Positions 25,009 to 32,855 of a DNA stretch of 64,000 bases are shown here, one piece after another. Position numbers and translations under genes: made by a program. Position 1 is the first letter of the stretch. Every line of letters starts with the position of its first letter. The DNA comes from Bin5 sp965218625 (lineage in GTDB: Bacteria > Chloroflexota > Anaerolineae > Caldilineales > Caldilineaceae): positions 124,001 through 188,000 of the forward strand of contig CBDCLG010000008.1 of assembly GCA_965218625.1 (NCBI GenBank), given 5' to 3'. A model generated the notes under the pieces. It was not told where the DNA came from. It worked only from the letters and a program-made list of their open reading frames with translations, and did no database searches.

Positions 25009-28000
25009 CTACAATGAAATCTCAACCGCCAGCTCGCGATAGCGGCAGAAGGCATTGGCCAGCTGCATCTGGCGCGGCGTGCGGCATTGGGGCGTAAGCA
25101 GCGCCGGCGAGCCGACCAAAACGCAGACGCAGCGCGCCCTCGAAGTGGCCACGTTGAGCCGGTTCAGACTGTACAGGAACTCCATCCCGCGCGGCGCTTC
25201 CTCCGGGGTCGACGTGGCCATCGAGTAGATGACGACCGGCGCCTCCTGCCCCTGGAACTTGTCCACCGTGCCAACGCGCGCGCCGGGCAGCAGGCTCTGA
25301 ATTCGAAAAACCTGGGCATTGTACGGCGCAATGATCAGAATATCATCCGACGTGATCGCCTTCTCTTGCCCCGTGCGGTCGACCCACCTTGCCTTCTGAT
25401 TGAGCAAACTGTCGACCAGGGCGCGCACCTGCACGGCCTCCTCGTCCGAAGCGTTCACGTTGCCCTGGTGCGGGACCGGCAGAAAGCGCAGCCCCGTCCC
25501 GCCCAGTTCGCCTGACGCGATCAGGCGCTGTCTCGCCAGTTCAGGCCGCGCCTCCAGCTTCCCTTCGTAGAATATCTCCGATGTGAAATCGCAGATGTCG
25601 GGATGAAGGCGCCAGGTCTGTTCAAGAAATAGACCATCTTCGGCGCCGATCGTCTGGCGCTCGCCCAGCAGATGCCCCAACGCGGACAGCTCCGTGCCCT
25701 CCGGGTGGGAGCCTTGCGTCGGCTGGTCCAACTGCTGCGGGTCGCCCAGCAGCACCAGGTCCGACCCCGCATGGGAGATCGCCAACACGTTGGCGAGCGA
25801 CATTTGGGCGGCCTCGTCGACGAAGAGGACGTCGATGCTACCCTCCGCTTCGGGCCTGGCCCAGAGCCAGGCCGTGCCGGCCCCGACCTGGCAGTCGCGG
25901 TCGAGCGCGGCGAACACCTCCGGGTTGACTTTTGTTACGGTCAAGCGCCCGTCAAAGTCGTCTACTTCGCCCTTGGGTAGGCTACTGACCTTCTGGACCG
26001 CCCGCAGGTCGATCCCATCCTCCTGCGCCGCTTCCAACACGCCATCAAGCAGATTCCTGATCACTTTGTGGCTGTTGGCGCAGATGCCCACGCGCGCGCC
26101 GTTCTCCACCAACCGGCAGATCAGGCGCGCCGCCGTATATGTTTTGCCCGCGCCCGGCGGCCCCTGGACCGGCAGCACGCCGAAGCCGGGTCTGCCCGCG
26201 ATACGCAGCGACGCGTCCAAGGCAGCCTCACCCGCCCGCCGCAGTGGCTGTCCGCCGGAGCGAGGGGGCTGGCGCAACAGAAGGTCGCGTGCCGCGCCAA
26301 ACGGCCCGTCTGCCCGGATCCCGCTGCCGGCCACGTGCTCGCCGACGCGGACAAGGGCATCTTTCTGCGCGTACGTGGGTATGAGATCATGGGCGAAAAG
26401 CGCTTCCGGGTGACTCTCGACCGGCTTGCGCGGCTTCCTGATGTCCACCGCGCGGTCACGGGCATGAAGCGCGACCAACGTACCGAAGCGACCCTCTCCC
26501 GGTATGTGCATCGCCTCACCCCCGCGCAGGTCGGTGTCCTGGTCGGGGAACCGGTAGCGCAGGACGGGGTTTCCGAACGTGTCCTCGGCCTCGCCGTCAA
26601 AGGAAAGCTGGGCGAGAGCCGCGTTCTCGTCGAGCAGCTCCTCGGCCGTATATTCGTCCAGGCGGAAGAACTCCCACCAGACCGGCTTCTCCTCCCGCCG
26701 GTGCCAATCCAGGATGTTGGCCAGCACCCAGCGCGCCTGCTCCTCCCTGCTCCGCTCCGACACCAGCTCAGGAATCTCTTCGCCGGCGATGCGCGCCCCA
26801 AGATCCCGGATCATCACCTCCCGTTCCGACAACGGTCTCGACGGGTCCGCTTCCCCCGGCTGCGGCCGCCCGATCTCCGCCCCGCCCGCTACCATCTCTT
26901 CCCGTACTGCCTCAAGCCAGTCCCGCAGACGCAGCGTCGAAACGCAGTCGTCCCGGTTGTACGCTTCCACGGTCCGCCTGTGTTCGGGCTCGATCTCTTC
27001 CGGTCTGCCCAGTTCCAGGCAAACGCCCAATCCAAGCAGCGCCGAGTTCGCCTCCCTCAACTGCACACTCCGCTTAAACCCGAAAAACTTCTCCATCTCC
27101 TTCAGCGAGTAGCTCTCCACGCTCGCGCGCACGCCCCCGCGCAGCGCCCGTTGGAGACCCACAAACAGGCCGGCCCGCAACATCTCGTCCACTTCCGCCT
27201 CGCGCGTCGCGTAATACCCCATCAGCCGCTTCATCGCCGCCGGCTCGTACGGCGCAAAATGGTAGACGTGCATGCCCGGATAGCGCCGCCAGCGCGCCAT
27301 CACCCAGTCTACGAACGCCCCGAAAATCCGCTTCTCCTGCGCGTGGTCCAACGCCCACCATGCCGTGTAGCGCTCCTCCCCCGCCCCGTCGACCCAGACA
27401 TAGCCGAACAGGAATTCCAGCCCCTTTTCGCCCACAAACGGCGAACCCTTAAAGTCGAAGAAAACATCCCCTTCAGCCGGTGGCGGCAACAACGCCAGCC
27501 CGACGTCTTCTTCCGGCGCCAGCGTCTCGTACACCGGTAGCCTGCTCTGCCTTCCCTCAACCTGCACACGCGCCTGCTCCCGCATCCGTTCATAGCTGGC
27601 CGGCGAGCCCCGCTCGGGTTTCCACGTCAAAGGAATCGGCTCCTTGGCCAGCCCCTCCATCGTATCTACGTCCCGTCCCCGCAACACCTCCATCTGCCCC
27701 GATGAAATCCCCGCCACGTAGCAAAGATGGTCGTCCCGCCGCCGTCGCGGCTCGCACGTCTCCCAATTCCAGCGGCAGATGCTGCAATGCGTCCTCGGCT
27801 CCGGGTAGGTCTCCGCCTGAGAATCCGCCGTCACCGCCGCTTCCAGGTGTGAGCGCACCAGCCGGTAGTAGGCCGCGTAATCGTTGGCGCGGTACTGTTG
27901 CGGTACGAATTCGCCCTTGGGGTCAGGCGACACCACATACATGTACTCCGGCTGCTCTCCCTGTACCCTGCCCACCAGGTCGGAGTAAAGTGAAAGCTGC

Positions 28001-28437
28001 AGGATCGTCCCACCCTTCGTCTCCTGCGCCAGCTTCGTGTCCGTCACCTCGTAGGACCAGTGGCCCAGTCGGCTGGGCGTCTCCACCCGGCACAGGATAT
28101 CGGGGCGGCCGCCCCAGTTCCCTTGAGCCAGCGCGCCCTGGACGATGACGTCGCAGCCAGCCTGCATCGCCGCCTCGGTGGCCGCCACCGTCTCCGCGTC
28201 CAGGCCGACCCTGGAGATCGTCCTGATTTCACGCCCCTCGCTCTCCAGGTGACCGATGTAATCCTCTTCGTGGGCCAGCCCCCGCTCGCGCAACAGCTTC
28301 AACTCGGGGTCCCAATATTTGGGTGCGGCGCGCTGCTCGCTCGCCACTTCCAGGTTCAGTGCTGTCAGATGGCGGCAGGCCAGATGGCCTACCAGATCGC
28401 TGGCGCTGAACCGAATGACGCCGTTTGTCATATCCAT
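25009..28437 (-). CDS. TM0106-type RecB-like nuclease fused to RNase H-like and UPF1/Dna2-type helicase domains
   Basis: 1142 residues. Domain 1 (1-245) is a RecB-like PD-(D/E)XK nuclease: D113 in RPDILCRVE, D133-x-K135 in YEVTDTKLA and Q147/Y151, with four Cys (C21, C218, C221, C228, and C239 as an alternative) placed as in the 4Fe-4S ring of AddB/Dna2. Domain 2 (about 322-520) is RNase H/DEDD-like: VFFDFKGSPF and YNRDDCVSTLRL. Domain 3 is an SF1B helicase: GPPGAGKTYTAARL (about 757), VLFVDEAAQMS, GDPQQLDQPTQ, TVDKFQGQEAPV and LNRLNVATSRAR. It probably unwinds and degrades DNA in defence or repair. Domain 2 reads D328-x-K330 where family members usually have D-x-E, and S332 where Asp is usual. 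Start ATG at 28437, with a GGA-rich site upstream. Confidence 0.87.
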   Translation of the reverse strand: MDMTNGVIRFSASDLVGHLACRHLTALNLEVASEQRAAPKYWDPELKLLRERGLAHEEDYIGHLESEGREIRTISRVGLDAETVAATEAAMQAGCDVIVQGALAQGNWGGRPDILCRVETPSRLGHWSYEVTDTKLAQETKGGTILQLSLYSDLVGRVQGEQPEYMYVVSPDPKGEFVPQQYRANDYAAYYRLVRSHLEAAVTADSQAETYPEPRTHCSICRWNWETCEPRRRRDDHLCYVAGISSGQMEVLRGRDVDTMEGLAKEPIPLTWKPERGSPASYERMREQARVQVEGRQSRLPVYETLAPEEDVGLALLPPPAEGDVFFDFKGSPFVGEKGLEFLFGYVWVDGAGEERYTAWWALDHAQEKRIFGAFVDWVMARWRRYPGMHVYHFAPYEPAAMKRLMGYYATREAEVDEMLRAGLFVGLQRALRGGVRASVESYSLKEMEKFFGFKRSVQLREANSALLGLGVCLELGRPEEIEPEHRRTVEAYNRDDCVSTLRLRDWLEAVREEMVAGGAEIGRPQPGEADPSRPLSEREVMIRDLGARIAGEEIPELVSERSREEQARWVLANILDWHRREEKPVWWEFFRLDEYTAEELLDENAALAQLSFDGEAEDTFGNPVLRYRFPDQDTDLRGGEAMHIPGEGRFGTLVALHARDRAVDIRKPRKPVESHPEALFAHDLIPTYAQKDALVRVGEHVAGSGIRADGPFGAARDLLLRQPPRSGGQPLRRAGEAALDASLRIAGRPGFGVLPVQGPPGAGKTYTAARLICRLVENGARVGICANSHKVIRNLLDGVLEAAQEDGIDLRAVQKVSSLPKGEVDDFDGRLTVTKVNPEVFAALDRDCQVGAGTAWLWARPEAEGSIDVLFVDEAAQMSLANVLAISHAGSDLVLLGDPQQLDQPTQGSHPEGTELSALGHLLGERQTIGAEDGLFLEQTWRLHPDICDFTSEIFYEGKLEARPELARQRLIASGELGGTGLRFLPVPHQGNVNASDEEAVQVRALVDSLLNQKARWVDRTGQEKAITSDDILIIAPYNAQVFRIQSLLPGARVGTVDKFQGQEAPVVIYSMATSTPEEAPRGMEFLYSLNRLNVATSRARCVCVLVGSPALLTPQCRTPRQMQLANAFCRYRELAVEISL

Positions 28438-28496
28438 TAGCGTACATCCTACCGTTTCAGGAGGTCGTTCCCACTCGTTGTTGACGAGGATCCCAG

Positions 28497-28650
28497 GAAT
28501 CAGACAACAAGCTCAGTTGTACAACTGAGCAGATCACCGGCCCCATGAGGGGTCAGTTCGCTGGCAGAATGTAACAGCGCCCCGTAGCTTCCGAACCGGA
28601 CCTGGCACTCCACCTGCCCGCATGTGAATGTGGTGTTTTGGTCGGAGGTC
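28497..28650 (+). mobile_element. IS left-end remnant (copy 4, plus orientation)
   Basis: ACAACAAGCTCAGTTGTACA corresponds to ACAAGCTAAGGTGTATAA of the other copies, then GAGCAGATCACC and GGGTCAGTTCGCTGGCAGAA follow the OrfA-start region. It matches copy 2 through CCTGCCCGCATGTGAAT. The GGGCCCC tip is lost. Confidence 0.5.
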
Positions 28651-28792
28651 TACTGTACCATAATTGGTACGAATTCAGTGAACAAAACCTGTCTCACCCG
28701 AACGCGCGTACAGGTCTATCAGATCACGGGCCGCCTTGCTGGGAAGCGCAAAGCCCGCCCGCTCCCAGATACAGAGCGAGCCTGTGTCCATC

Positions 28793-28821
28793 TTGACACC
28801 GCTGACCGTTCATACTAGACT
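28793..28821 (+). promoter_or_regulatory. Promoter of the Phd/PIN toxin-antitoxin operon
   Basis: TTGACA (28793-28798), 17 bp, TAGACT (28816-28821): a full -35 box and a 4/6 -10 box at ideal spacing, about 50 bp before the antitoxin start. Confidence 0.65.
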
Positions 28822-28850
28822 GTCAGCTAGTCAGGTATCTAGTCAGACAG
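28820..28850 (+). promoter_or_regulatory. Candidate autoregulatory operator of the toxin-antitoxin operon
   Basis: Two direct copies of CTAGTCAG (28827-28834, 28839-28846) inside an imperfect palindrome CTGTC...GACAG. It overlaps the transcription start expected from the promoter just upstream, where a Phd-type antitoxin would bind. Confidence 0.55.
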
Positions 28851-28869
28851 ACAGAGACTGGGGTGAACT

Positions 28870-29130
28870 GTGAGCAGGAGATGGCCGGTCCAGGATGCCA
28901 AAGCGAGGTTCAGCGAACTGCTGGATACCACGCTCGCCGAAGGGCCGCAGGTTGTGACCAGGCGCGGCGTCGAAACCGCTGTGCTCCTCCCCATCGAGCA
29001 GTGGCGGCGGTTGGAGCGGATGACCAGGCCGGACCTGAAGGAGTTGCTGCTCGCGCCTGAGGCGCGGACCGACGACCTTACGCCGCCGCGCCGGCAGCAT
29101 CGCCGCCGGACGCCCTTGGCCGTGGAGTAG
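28870..29130 (+). CDS. Phd/YefM-type antitoxin
   Basis: 86 residues from the GTG at 28870 with GGGGTG just upstream. WPVQDAKARFSELLDTTLAE is the standard Phd/YefM N-terminal fold, followed by GPQVVTRRGVETAVLLPIEQ. The C-terminal 35 residues, rich in Arg and Pro, should wrap the toxin. It neutralises the PIN toxin encoded 4 bp downstream and probably represses its own promoter, where a CTAGTCAG repeat lies. Confidence 0.85.
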   Translation: MSRRWPVQDAKARFSELLDTTLAEGPQVVTRRGVETAVLLPIEQWRRLERMTRPDLKELLLAPEARTDDLTPPRRQHRRRTPLAVE

Positions 29131-29134
29131 CGCC

Positions 29135-29539
29135 ATGTATCTCCTCGACACCAACGTGGTCTCCGAGCTGCGTCGCCGCCGTCCCCATGGCGCCGTCCTC
29201 AATTGGATCACGGAGGCGCCGGCAGAGCAGCTCTTCCTGTCTGCCGTTACGGTTGGCGAGATACAGGCCGGCATCGAGATCACCCGCGAGCAGGACAGCG
29301 CCAAAGCGGAGGAGTTGGAAGCCTGGCTGGACAGAGTCCTGGCTACCTATGGTGTATTGCCCATGGACGCGTCCGCTTTCAGGGAGTGGGCGCGCCTCAT
29401 GCACAGAAGATCGGACACAATCGCCGAAGACGCCATGATCGCGGCCACAGCCATCGTACACCGGCTGACGGTGGTCACCCGCAATGTGCGCGACTTCAGC
29501 CAGTTCGGCGTGGAACTACACAATCCCTTCTCGGGCTGA
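29135..29539 (+). CDS. PIN-domain toxin (VapC/FitB-like)
   Basis: 134 residues. MYLLDTNVVSELRRRRP gives the first PIN Asp (D5) and helix. A second acidic residue sits in SAVTVGEIQAGI, and DTIAEDAMIAATAI plus TVVTRNVRDF supply the remaining acidic positions of the Mg-dependent RNase site. VapC/FitB toxins cleave tRNA or other RNA when freed from antitoxin. It starts 4 bp after the antitoxin stop. All catalytic acids appear intact. Confidence 0.88.
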   Translation: MYLLDTNVVSELRRRRPHGAVLNWITEAPAEQLFLSAVTVGEIQAGIEITREQDSAKAEELEAWLDRVLATYGVLPMDASAFREWARLMHRRSDTIAEDAMIAATAIVHRLTVVTRNVRDFSQFGVELHNPFSG

Positions 29540-30145
29540 GACCCAAGGACGACAGCGAATCGGAGACAGCCCGCCGCGTCCCCCGCGACCGACGTGGGCG
29601 CGACGGGCTGCTTCTACGACATACGCGTGCGCGTCGAGCGCGTGCAGGGGTTGGCTGGCGGCGGGAATAGTCCAGTCACGATGCAGCCTGTTCAGGCTGA
29701 CACCTGAACGTTCTTTGGGTTATGTTCCAGCAGCCTCTGAAGGGCGCCCAACTTAATGAACTGGCAGATGATGCGAAGCTCACTGGAACCCTCGCAGAGA
29801 GCCTCAGTGAATTCCTTGCCCCATTCTCCGTCAACCAGCCGAAAAGTCACACCGCCTTCGATCATCCCTTCAGCAGGGTAGCCGACCGTTGTCAACGTAA
29901 CTCTCTTGAGGGGAAATGTATATCACCACGCGAGGCAGACCGGGAACTGCCCACGGCAGCCAATAGAGCGGTCGGCGACGCCAAACTAATCCCCCCTTCT
30001 CATTCCGAAAACACCCCTAACACCGCCAGCTCCCAGGACCGCTCCCTGCGACAGAATTGCAACCCTCTTGAATCGTAGATACAATCACAGCATAGGGTAA
30101 GGACTGCGGCGCCGCGCGCTTGGCACACAGGCACAAAGGTAAAGC
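29540..30145. other. Gap of 606 bp with gene scraps
   Basis: Holds an N-terminal HKD-nuclease scrap on the minus strand (29692-29895) and a plus-strand snippet reading VGATGCFYDIRVRVERVQG near 29592, which could be another gene end. Nothing intact is seen; before the DUF433 gene an AT-richer TCGTAGATACAATC may serve as -10 region. Confidence 0.4.
29692..29895 (-). pseudogene. N-terminal scrap of a PLD/HKD-type nuclease
   Basis: The frame FRLVDGEWGKEFTEALCEGS, then ELRIICQFIKLGALQRLLEH and NVQV, resembles the N-terminus of phospholipase-D-like HKD nucleases found with defence helicases. It stops (TGA at 29694-29692) where such proteins continue into the first HKD strand, so most of the gene is lost. 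It probably starts at the ATG at 29865. Confidence 0.35.
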
Positions 30146-30352
30146 ATGGAAACATTCCCGCGCATCACTTTCCATCCCGCCGTCATGGGTGGCAAAGCAT
30201 GCATTCGGGGCCTGCGCGTAACGGTTGGAACCATCATGGGCCTCCTGGCGGCCGGGCGGACAGCCGAGGAGATCGTGGCAGCCTACCCCTATCTTGAGCG
30301 GGAAGATATCGACCAGTCCCTGGCTTATGCAGCATGGAAGCGGGGAGAGTGA
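30146..30352 (+). CDS. DUF433 protein (orphan antitoxin-like)
   Basis: 68 residues. ITFHPAVMGGKACIRGLRVT followed by VGTIMGLLAAGRTAEEIVAA and YPYLEREDIDQSLAYAAW is a full DUF433 domain, a winged-helix-like antitoxin fold. DUF433 genes are normally followed by a PIN-like DUF5615 toxin gene. Here no such frame exists in the 46 bp before the convergent glutamate-cysteine ligase-like gene, so the toxin is lost. Remaining function, if any, would be as a free antitoxin or DNA-binding protein. Confidence 0.88.
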   Translation: METFPRITFHPAVMGGKACIRGLRVTVGTIMGLLAAGRTAEEIVAAYPYLEREDIDQSLAYAAWKRGE

Positions 30353-30398
30353 GGTAAACCGCTTTCCCTCCAGTGAGCGGAAAACTCAGCCCCCCTTC

Positions 30399-31757
30399 TC
30401 ATCCAGCACCCACCCCACAAACCGCCACCAACCCCTCCACCCCCTCCGCATCAAAAACCCGCCCCACCCACTGCGCCGGATTCTCCCGCCGCGCCAGCCG
30501 CCCCCACAGCGGCGCCAGCATACGCTCCTCACCGTGCCCCCGCCGCGCCAGCGCCTTCTCCGCCAGCGTCAGCACCTCCGCCAGAAAGCCCGACGCCGGC
30601 TCCACCGCGGCCAGCCCGTCGCGCACCGCCTCGCGATGGTATGCCATCATGCCGGGCCAGCATCCGGCCAGGCTCGGCTCTTGCGCCGGCGCCAGCGCCC
30701 TCTGCGCATACGCCGTGATCTCCCCTTGCCCCTCCACCAGCCCCAGGTAGAGCGCCGCCGCAGCCATCGCTTCATGCGGCGGCTGCTGGCACGCCGGCCG
30801 CAGCTCGACCGTGCCGTAGGCCGTGCGCAAACGCGCGCTGTGCCAGATATAGTGATCGTGCAGCAGAAAAGCGGAAAAGCAGTCGTCAGTGGCCGCTGGC
30901 CGCTGGCCGGTGCCGCTGGCTGACAGGCCGTAGTCCTCGCGCAGCACCTCGTTGAACGCGCGTCCATCCGGCAGCAGGCGCGCCCCCTCGCGGCGCAGCA
31001 GCGAGCGCATCCCGCTCAGACTTGCCACAAAATCCGTGAAATCGACGTAGGGGCGGGCGATCATCCCGTGCCGGTGCCCGTGCGCGGCATCGACCATGCG
31101 CGCCTCGCGGCTCGAGCAGCTGCCCGTCAACGCGCCGCCCGCAACCGGCGAATTCGCGCACAGCGCCACCACCACCGGCGCCATCAGATTGGCGAAATTG
31201 AGCATCGCCACCGCCTCGCCGCGGCTGACGTCCACGTGAAGCTGGTCGCTCGCCGTCACCGTGTACCAGACCCAGTCCGCGCCCATGATATCGGCCAGCG
31301 CCGTGTAGCGCTGCTTGGGCGAGAGCAGCGCGCGCGTCGGCCGCGTCAGCGGCTGCACACCGTATCCCAGCGCCCGCCAGCCCAGCAGCCCCGCCGCCTG
31401 CACCAGCCGCGCCAGCCCGGCGCGGAACAGCTTTTCGAGCTCGAAAAGCGTGTCGCACGGGCCGACATTCAGCTCGATCGTGCCCCGGCCCACCTCCAGC
31501 GCATAGCTGTAGCTCGCGCCGTCGAGGCCAACCGGCAGCTCGCTGTTGACCGCGTCGCGCTTGGCCTTCAAAATATCGCCCGGCGCCATCTGCAGCAGGG
31601 GCCACAGCTGCGCGACATCGGCCGCGCGGCCGCTCCCGTCCACGACGGGGAACTCGGCCTCGCGGCCGACCGTGCGCGGGCCTTTCAGCTGCGCGGGAAA
31701 ATGGCCGGCGAACGTCGCGGCCAGCGCTTCGTATGTTTCGTTCAACGAGGGCTCCAC
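30399..31757 (-). CDS. Glutamate-cysteine ligase-like protein (GCS2 family)
   Basis: 452 residues from 31757. RTVGREAEFPVVDGSG is the ATP-grasp-like start of GCS2 enzymes. ALEVGRGTIELNVGP and LHVDVSRGEAVAMLNFANLM, then SCSSREARMVDA and RLRTAYGTVELRPACQ, fit glutamate-binding and catalytic regions of the plant/EgtA-type glutamate-cysteine ligase. Such enzymes make gamma-glutamylcysteine for low-molecular-weight thiols or related amides. The start overlaps the end of the HAD gene by 16 bp, so both are translationally coupled. Substrate is inferred only from family. Confidence 0.82.
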   Translation of the reverse strand: MEPSLNETYEALAATFAGHFPAQLKGPRTVGREAEFPVVDGSGRAADVAQLWPLLQMAPGDILKAKRDAVNSELPVGLDGASYSYALEVGRGTIELNVGPCDTLFELEKLFRAGLARLVQAAGLLGWRALGYGVQPLTRPTRALLSPKQRYTALADIMGADWVWYTVTASDQLHVDVSRGEAVAMLNFANLMAPVVVALCANSPVAGGALTGSCSSREARMVDAAHGHRHGMIARPYVDFTDFVASLSGMRSLLRREGARLLPDGRAFNEVLREDYGLSASGTGQRPAATDDCFSAFLLHDHYIWHSARLRTAYGTVELRPACQQPPHEAMAAAALYLGLVEGQGEITAYAQRALAPAQEPSLAGCWPGMMAYHREAVRDGLAAVEPASGFLAEVLTLAEKALARRGHGEERMLAPLWGRLARRENPAQWVGRVFDAEGVEGLVAVCGVGAG

Positions 31758-32563
31758 GTTTCGGACCCGGGGCCGGCGGGAGGTCTGATTGTGGCGGAGA
31801 GGCGGCGCACCGTCCCGGGCAGCGCCGCAAAGGTGCCGCAGACCGTACTGGCCTGCGTCAACGCGCTGCCGCGGTCCTTGACGCCGGTGAAGAGGATCGC
31901 GTTCATGCCGATCGAAAGCGGCCCGGCCACGTCGTTGCTCTCGCGGTCGCCGATGTGGACGATCTGGTGCGGCGCCGCGCCCAGCCCGAGCGCAGCCTGG
32001 CGGAAGACCTCCGACTCCGGCTTCGACGCGCCGATCTCGTCGGAAAAGAGCATGTAGTTGAAATAGCGCAGCAGACCCTGCCGCTGCAGCAGATAGCGCA
32101 GCCCGCGGCCGGTCGTGTGGATCGTGTCCGAGATGATGCCCAGCTTGTAGTGCAGCGAGAGCTCCTCAAGCGCCGCGTGCACGCCGGGCGTGAAGTCCGG
32201 CTGGATGCGCACCTCCATCGTCTCGATTTCGCGCACCAGCTCATCCACCTCCCGCATCAGCTGCGCGAACCGTCCCGGGCCGGGCCGCAGCCCCAGGAAC
32301 TCGTAGGCGTCGTACATCCGCACCGCCATGCCCGGCGTCCGCTGCTCCTCGTGCCACGCCTGCTGAAAGTTCTGATGCGCGTGCTGATAGGCCCGCACCG
32401 CCTGCTCATGGTCGATCTGCGGGTGCCTGCGCGTCACGTGGCTGGCGAAGAGCTCGATGCGGGCCTCCGCCTTGCTCGGCAGGCCCAGCGCACGCCGCTT
32501 CGGCTCGTCCGAATCGTCGATCGCCATCGTATCCCAGAAATCAAACGTAACGGCTTCAAGCAT
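31742..32563 (-). CDS. HAD-superfamily hydrolase
   Basis: 273 residues from the ATG at 32563. HAD motif I is AVTFDFWDTM (nucleophile D8; the second acid is displaced as in FDFWDTL-type members), motif II is LGIISDTIHT, motif III Lys lies in GASKPESEVF and motif IV is IVHIGDRESNDVAGP. A helical cap spans about 15-115. It is probably a small-molecule phosphatase or dehalogenase of unknown substrate. It is upstream in the same transcript as the glutamate-cysteine ligase-like gene. Confidence 0.87.
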   Translation of the reverse strand: MLEAVTFDFWDTMAIDDSDEPKRRALGLPSKAEARIELFASHVTRRHPQIDHEQAVRAYQHAHQNFQQAWHEEQRTPGMAVRMYDAYEFLGLRPGPGRFAQLMREVDELVREIETMEVRIQPDFTPGVHAALEELSLHYKLGIISDTIHTTGRGLRYLLQRQGLLRYFNYMLFSDEIGASKPESEVFRQAALGLGAAPHQIVHIGDRESNDVAGPLSIGMNAILFTGVKDRGSALTQASTVCGTFAALPGTVRRLSATIRPPAGPGSETWSPR

Positions 32564-32572
32564 GACTGCAGT

Positions 32573-32686
32573 GGCTGGTGGTTGGTGGTTAGTGGCCAGT
32601 GGTCAGTTGTCAGTTGCCAGTTGTCAGTGGTCAGTGGTCAGTGGTCAGTGGTCAGTGGTCAGTGGTCAGTTGCCAGTGGTCAGGTT
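32573..32686. repeat. Second heptanucleotide array (TGGTCAG family)
   Basis: About 14-16 contiguous units of GTGGTCA, GTTGTCA and GTTGCCA. The period is 7 as for the TTCCGAG family but the unit is unrelated. It fills the gap between two convergently or codirectionally arranged genes and begins 10 bp upstream of the HAD start, so on the minus strand it is the leader region of that gene. Confidence 0.88.
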
Positions 32687-32855
32687 CCGTCGACATTTCA
32701 GAGGACTATCAGAGAGAGGCGACATTTGCAGGCTGTCTGAGCGCCGGCGCCGTTTATCATGTCCATCATATGAATCCCTTGAATCACAGTTCAGACAAAT
32801 GTCAACGAGCCCTATTTGTCACCGCTAACCTTCACGCAAAAATCTTGGATGCACC

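Noticed and set aside
26068..27540. Long plus-strand frame opposite the TM0106-type gene
   Set aside because: Antisense shadow of a well-conserved gene, Arg/Pro-rich and without motifs.
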